Source: a bacterium
Lineage (GTDB): Bacteria; Fidelibacterota; UBA2242
Length of the DNA: 11,278 nt
Direction of reading: 5' to 3'
NCBI GenBank assembly: GCA_018895675.1
Contig: JAHIOG010000328.1
Span: 1-11,278 of the forward strand
The position numbers and the translations under genes are program-made. The notes under the pieces are model-generated. The model ran no database searches. It had not been told where the DNA came from and worked only from the letters and a program-made list of their open reading frames with translations. This document shows positions 7,424 to 11,278 of this stretch, piece by piece; within the stretch, counting starts at the first letter, position 1; each line of letters starts with the position of its first letter.

Positions 7424-10400
7424 TTTAATAACCGCAAACTTACCGGTAAACTCTCCGGCGTTACCGGCATCAACATGGTAAAAATACACCCCTGCGGCTA
7501 AATCCAGGCCGTCTTTAGTCGTCAGGTTCCAGGGTTCACTACCATCATCGGCGGAACTTTCGTGTCGGAGCGTCTGAACATGATCACCACTCATAGTGTA
7601 GATCCGGATCGAACATGAACTTGGCAGATGGATAAAATTAATGCGCCGTTCGCCGCGTCCCGAGGCAAGCATCCGGCTCGGTTCCCAGGACGCCGCCGCC
7701 ACGTAGGGATTCGGAACTACCGCGATTTGGTCTATATTTTCTTTAGCCTTATCCGGATCATCTTGCGCCCCGAAGGTCTTAAATGTAAAGACATCACCGC
7801 TGCGGAAAGGCAAATCGATGGCGATTATCGCCGTATCACCCAAGCCCGGTTGAATGGGATCGGCTCCCTCGGGTGAAATGAAATTAATTTTCCAGGTTTC
7901 CCGGAAAATCCGACCGTCTTTCAGGTATAGTTGGATATAATCGCCGTCGGTCAGCAGGCTATCCAACCGATCTTCGGGTTCCTTGAGATAGCATCTGACT
8001 TTCTTATTGGCGATGACATCCCAGACCTGAAAATTGGTTTCATGCTTAAATGATTGTTTTAGAAATGAACTATCGATAACACCAAAACGAATTTCATAGA
8101 GGGTTGGAAAATCTTCGATCCGTTTATCCAGTTTGTCCAACCAGTAATCCCGCATTTCGGCATAGTAAACCAGGTTTGATTTGGCGCCTGGCTTCCAGAC
8201 CGAAAAGGTGTCATTATAGGCCACACCATCATTCTTAACCCGGATACGCATGCCGTTAAACATTGGATTGGTATCTTCACCCTTCAATGCCGATGATTCT
8301 TTGAAAACCGGTATAGTGTCGTAATTAGTCGTTAGTTCAAATAGAGAGTAAACCAACGTATCCTTGTGGGTCGTATCGTCGAAAGAAATTAAATATTCAG
8401 CATCGGTCACCAGCCGTGGATCAATAAAATCCAGTAATATATCGCCGCTGCCCCAACCACTGCGTTTGACAATGCCGTCAGCCGTTTCCGGCGGCAGATA
8501 TCCGGCAGCAGGGGCGTCGGGAATGACAACGGCGGTATTTAAATCGGTGGTAACATCGCCGTATATATTCTTGAAAATTGTCTTGGTACATTCAGAGGGA
8601 AGAATGAACTTTTCCGCCCATCCCTGATCGTAGGAAACCACAGCATAATAATAGGTTTTCCCGTTGATCACGTCGGTATCTACATAGGAATGCTGCAAAC
8701 CCTTATCGCTGCCGAGATAAAATTTGACACCGTCAACATCCACATCGAAAAACCCTTTCACGCTGTCCTGTAAGTCAAAATGAGCAATCGGTTCATAAAA
8801 GGTCGCCTCGCCATAACTATTGGTAATGACATAAGTATCGGTAAAGGCTTCCTCGCTGGAGCGGTAGATTCGGTAACCTTCGAAATCGTATCCGCCGGTA
8901 GCTGGATCGGCAAATTCATCGTAGGAACTTTCCGCCGCGTCATCCCAGTATAATGTCACTTTACCATCCCCCGGAACCACGGTCAATTTGGGTTTGATCG
9001 GCGGCCTGGCAAAATTGTAATTGGCATTGTAAATATCCTGAACAACCGCTTTATTGCGCTTCAATTCATCCAGAGTTTCGCCAAAAACCAATGCCAGGGA
9101 GAAGCGTTCCGTATGCTGCGGTGGCATGATAAATGGGCCCGAACCAAACATAAAGGCAATATTGCCGTTCTGGCTGCCGGTATCAAAATGGTAATTGGCA
9201 ATCCGTTCCCAGATTACTTCGTCATATTGGAATTCCACGCCCTGCCCAATATAAAACGAATCAAAAGCCGTCAGTCCGATCTGGTCGGATTCATCCTTAT
9301 CGGTTTTATCAAAATTCGGCTCTCCAAAAGTTTGTTTGCCATCACCTTCACCCATGTCCCCGGTTCCGGCGACGCCATCAGCGCCGAGATCGTGCAGATC
9401 GGGGTCCCAGTCACCATCGTTATCGATACCGTCGGACCGGCTCTCATCGATCAGATAATTATCAAATCCTGTGCCTGCAATCCAGTCACGATATTTCAAA
9501 CCGTTATGGACATTTTCATTTTCATCAATAAGCCCGTCAAGGTTGTCATCAATTCCATTAAAAGGTTTCTCGCTGACGGTGGCATTGCGAAGATATAATT
9601 GCTCGAATTCGCCAATTTTTACAAACAGGCTATCACCTTTAAAACGGTAAAAAGTATCACTGCCGCCGGATTCAAATGACACCACCCGTCGGCCCCAATT
9701 GTTTTCCGGCGCCATATTGCTGTAATCGATGACTACCAGATCGCCAGCCAGAATCCGGGGCTGAAAATCAACGCCCGATAAGACCGGTCCCGGTCCCTGG
9801 GCGCCGTCACCATCGTTATCGATGCCGTCAAATGGATTACCCGGACTTTCCAGAAAGGCGTAGCCACAATAACCGGTTTTCCAGTTGCCGTCACCCAAGC
9901 CGTTGGAATCCCAGGTATAAGCCAAATCAAGGTCCAGATTGTAAAAAGCATTATCATCATTTGAGTCATTCTGACCGCCAACACCGGCGTCAGCATACAT
10001 ACCAAACACCGCTTTGTTATAGTGGGTCGTACTAACGTTGGTAATGTCATAATGCCAGAAGATGATGTCCTCAGCCAGAACGTTTGACCATTGAAATCCC
10101 CGAACTGCCATGCGCATTCCCAGACCGCCGCGTGAGCTATCGTTTTTATCACAATAGAAAAGCCCATGAAAATCACGGCCGTGGTCCTGGTAATCATCCA
10201 TCACGAAATAACTTTCCTGGTCGGCATTTGTCCGTTTGCCGAAGTAGCCGTTCCAGACATTGTGCCAGCTTGCGGGCTGATCGGGCCAGTATTCCGGCCA
10301 GGTGTTGGGATCATCACTCATGGCAATGTAATCCTGATCTGGGTTTGAAAAACCGGGTAAAGGCTGCCAGCCAAATTCAATTCCCGTCGGACCGGATTCA

Positions 10401-10717
10401 TAATGCTCCCGGTAACCGCCTTCGACGATGTGGATCGTATCGCCGTTTGAAAGATTGACTTCGGCTGCAACAATCGGATAAATACCATCCATATAAGAAT
10501 GTTTGCTTCCTCTGGGCCAGACACCGGAAGGCTCCTTGCCCCACCAGGCCACTTCTCCAAAATTCCAAAACAGTGTCTCAACCAGGTTGCCGTTGTGTAA
10601 GCCCTGCTTGCGAAACTTCCGGTCGCCATGCAGGTCATTGATATTATTCTGTGCGATTGCAGTGGAAAAAACAAATGAAATGCATAGACCAAGGTAGAAT
10701 GTGCTTCTTTTCATCAT
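7421..10717 (-). CDS. Large secreted multidomain protein with calcium-binding loops, FN3 and C-terminal type IX sorting/FlgD-like domain; function unknown
   Basis: A 1098-residue exported protein not recognised as an enzyme. The signal peptide is MMKRSTFYLGLCISFVFSTAIA, with cleavage near AQ/NN; either of two adjacent ATGs could start it. Residues about 25-290 form an aromatic- and Gly-rich region (EVAWWGKEPSGVWPRG, then FYCDKNDSSRGGLGMRM). Acidic loops like thrombospondin type 3 or dockerin calcium sites lie at 297-305 (DGIDNDGDG), 387-401 (NGIDDNLDGLIDENE), 429-440 (DGIDNDGDWDPD) and about 447-471. The block ending FSLALVFGETLDEL (539-552) is followed by a fibronectin type III domain, about 572-696 (GKVTLYWDD, FEGYRIYRS, YYYAVVSYD). 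Beta-rich sequence follows, then a sorting/FlgD-like domain from VPNPYVAAA (1001-1009) to LAAGVYFYHVD (1073-1083). It overlaps the receptor stop as ATGA and precedes a PorV-like gene. A surface glycan-binding or receptor-partner role is inferred from context only. Confidence 0.85.
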   Translation of the reverse strand: MMKRSTFYLGLCISFVFSTAIAQNNINDLHGDRKFRKQGLHNGNLVETLFWNFGEVAWWGKEPSGVWPRGSKHSYMDGIYPIVAAEVNLSNGDTIHIVEGGYREHYESGPTGIEFGWQPLPGFSNPDQDYIAMSDDPNTWPEYWPDQPASWHNVWNGYFGKRTNADQESYFVMDDYQDHGRDFHGLFYCDKNDSSRGGLGMRMAVRGFQWSNVLAEDIIFWHYDITNVSTTHYNKAVFGMYADAGVGGQNDSNDDNAFYNLDLDLAYTWDSNGLGDGNWKTGYCGYAFLESPGNPFDGIDNDGDGAQGPGPVLSGVDFQPRILAGDLVVIDYSNMAPENNWGRRVVSFESGGSDTFYRFKGDSLFVKIGEFEQLYLRNATVSEKPFNGIDDNLDGLIDENENVHNGLKYRDWIAGTGFDNYLIDESRSDGIDNDGDWDPDLHDLGADGVAGTGDMGEGDGKQTFGEPNFDKTDKDESDQIGLTAFDSFYIGQGVEFQYDEVIWERIANYHFDTGSQNGNIAFMFGSGPFIMPPQHTERFSLALVFGETLDELKRNKAVVQDIYNANYNFARPPIKPKLTVVPGDGKVTLYWDDAAESSYDEFADPATGGYDFEGYRIYRSSEEAFTDTYVITNSYGEATFYEPIAHFDLQDSVKGFFDVDVDGVKFYLGSDKGLQHSYVDTDVINGKTYYYAVVSYDQGWAEKFILPSECTKTIFKNIYGDVTTDLNTAVVIPDAPAAGYLPPETADGIVKRSGWGSGDILLDFIDPRLVTDAEYLISFDDTTHKDTLVYSLFELTTNYDTIPVFKESSALKGEDTNPMFNGMRIRVKNDGVAYNDTFSVWKPGAKSNLVYYAEMRDYWLDKLDKRIEDFPTLYEIRFGVIDSSFLKQSFKHETNFQVWDVIANKKVRCYLKEPEDRLDSLLTDGDYIQLYLKDGRIFRETWKINFISPEGADPIQPGLGDTAIIAIDLPFRSGDVFTFKTFGAQDDPDKAKENIDQIAVVPNPYVAAASWEPSRMLASGRGERRINFIHLPSSCSIRIYTMSGDHVQTLRHESSADDGSEPWNLTTKDGLDLAAGVYFYHVDAGNAGEFTGKFAVIK
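9410..9427 (-). repeat. 18-base direct repeat, copy 1 (encodes IDNDGD)
   Basis: The same 18 bases recur at 9806-9823 in the same frame. They encode residues 431-436 of the 1098-residue protein, inside an acidic calcium-loop motif. Confidence 0.8.
9806..9823 (-). repeat. 18-base direct repeat, copy 2 (encodes IDNDGD)
   Basis: Identical to 9410-9427; encodes residues 299-304 of the same protein. Identical codons in both copies suggest a fairly recent internal duplication or gene conversion of the loop, or simply shared codon preference. Confidence 0.8.
10714..10717 (-). other. ATGA stop/start overlap between the receptor and the 1098-residue protein
   Basis: The receptor ends in TGA (10716-10714) and the next gene starts with ATG (10717-10715), sharing four bases ATGA. 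This arrangement usually means coupled translation and points to matched production of the two proteins. A second ATG follows directly, so initiation three bases later is also possible. Confidence 0.8.
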
Positions 10718-11278
10718 ATATTTACCTTTATTCCAACGATAACTTGCCGGGGCGGCATGTAGTAATCCGGCCGGGTCAGGAAATCGTTCAAGCGATGGAT
10801 CGGCTGTTCGGGAACATAAGTCGGGATCAGCGAAGTTGCCGGATCGCCGGTATCGGCGAAAACCTGGGTTGCATTCTTCCGGTCAAACAGGTTCTTGACC
10901 TGAGCATAGAGCGAAAACCGAATCTTTATCAGCTGGAAATTATATTTTGCGTTCAAATCCACATTAAAGGTATAAGGCTTACGTTCGGAATTTTCAAAAG
11001 ATGTTCTCTGATTTTGATATTCAGGAGTATAAGGCAGACCGCTACCGAAACTGGCGATGATTCCGGTACCCCAATTCTTCTGGCTCAGGCTTACTGATAT
11101 ATTTAGAGTATGCGTCTGGTCCCAGTCCAATGGAACCGTCTGAATCTCGCTAGCCCGCGGCGGATCCGATTGTTGGTCGTAGAAAACGGCATTAGGATCC
11201 GAAGCGTTGCCTTCGGCGATTTGATAGGTATAATCGATTGCCCCGGATAAAATTCCAATCGGGTTTTGGGTTAATGAA
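10714..11278 (-). CDS. TonB-dependent receptor, C-terminal part of the beta-barrel (5' end outside window)
   Basis: The frame is open from the window edge; 187 complete codons are visible before the TGA. A TTG near 11130 is an internal Leu codon (PLDWDQTHTLN), not a start. The text is that of the last barrel strands of a TonB-dependent outer-membrane receptor: GAIDYTYQIAEGNASDP, LDWDQTHTLN, GSGLPYTPEY, YNFQLIKIRFSLYAQVKNLFDRKNATQVFADTG, and the final strand RQVIVGIKVNI. The NLFDRKN turn and the DQTHTLN strand recur in large-barrel SusC- and OAR-like receptors of the FCB group. Such receptors use TonB energy to pull bulky ligands through the outer membrane. As first visible gene of the operon it would import the oligosaccharide made by the downstream enzymes. 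The plug domain and TonB box lie outside the window, so it cannot be said whether it is SusC-type. Confidence 0.88.
   Translation of the reverse strand, partial: SLTQNPIGILSGAIDYTYQIAEGNASDPNAVFYDQQSDPPRASEIQTVPLDWDQTHTLNISVSLSQKNWGTGIIASFGSGLPYTPEYQNQRTSFENSERKPYTFNVDLNAKYNFQLIKIRFSLYAQVKNLFDRKNATQVFADTGDPATSLIPTYVPEQPIHRLNDFLTRPDYYMPPRQVIVGIKVNI
10725..10729 (-). promoter_or_regulatory. Ribosome binding site of the 1098-residue protein, inside the receptor gene
   Basis: AAAGG on the minus strand lies 7 bases before the ATG at 10717, within the last codons of the receptor. It allows independent as well as coupled initiation. Confidence 0.5.

Noticed and set aside
9113..9598. 161-codon plus-strand open frame
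   Set aside because: It lies wholly inside the 1098-residue gene on the opposite strand, lacks a ribosome site or recognisable domain, and is best explained as a shadow of that gene's codon pattern.
9733..10197. 154-codon minus-strand open frame in another phase
   Set aside because: It is fully inside the 1098-residue gene, whose domains are continuous through this stretch; the low-complexity Ile/Thr/Met-rich translation does not look like a real protein.
10651..11097. 148-codon plus-strand open frame over the receptor end
   Set aside because: It opposes a clear TonB receptor barrel sequence and has no domain of its own.

Overview
The window is a tightly packed block of one-way genes, all read on the minus strand (from high to low coordinates), with no gene-free stretch longer than about 35 bases. 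It suggests an uncultured or little-studied Gram-negative bacterium of the Fibrobacterota-Chlorobiota-Bacteroidota (FCB) superphylum, for instance Calditrichota-, Marinimicrobia-, KSB1- or Ignavibacteria-like. The reasons are a TonB-dependent receptor, a PorV-type outer-membrane protein, two secreted proteins with the NYPNPFNP-like or VPNPY C-terminal sorting/FlgD-like domain used with type IX secretion, and DGIDNDGDG-type calcium-binding loops. The phylum is an inference from protein style.

In order of transcription: (i) the C-terminal 187 residues of a TonB-dependent receptor barrel (10714-11278, cut by the window edge); (ii) a 1098-residue secreted multidomain protein of unknown function (7421-10717), joined to the receptor by an ATGA start/stop overlap; (iii) a PorV/PorQ-family barrel (6381-7412); (iv) a cytoplasmic GH94 phosphorylase (3988-6360); (v) a lipoprotein resembling the middle, glycoamylase-like (DUF3131-type/GH189-like) domain of cyclic beta-1,2-glucan synthase (2570-3970); (vi) a secreted glycoamylase-family (GH144-like) hydrolase with a carbohydrate-binding-like domain, a fibronectin type III domain and a sorting domain (118-2547); and (vii) the first 27 codons of another exported protein, probably a lipoprotein (1-83).

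The best reading is a polysaccharide-utilisation operon. The secreted hydrolase and the lipoprotein would cut or remodel a glucan outside the cytoplasm, the receptor with its large surface partner would bring oligosaccharides across the outer membrane, and the GH94 enzyme would split them with phosphate to glucose 1-phosphate. Glycoamylase-fold proteins next to GH94 point most strongly to beta-1,2-glucan (sophoro-oligosaccharides), but the substrate is an inference. No SusD homologue, sensor, regulator or inner-membrane transporter is visible. The receptor, giant sorted protein and PorV trio may take the place of SusC/SusD here.

Gene spacings are 8 to 34 bases, and several Shine-Dalgarno sites overlap the upstream stop codon. 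Transcription as one operon with translational coupling is therefore likely. No promoter, terminator, RNA gene, mobile element or CRISPR array was recognised.
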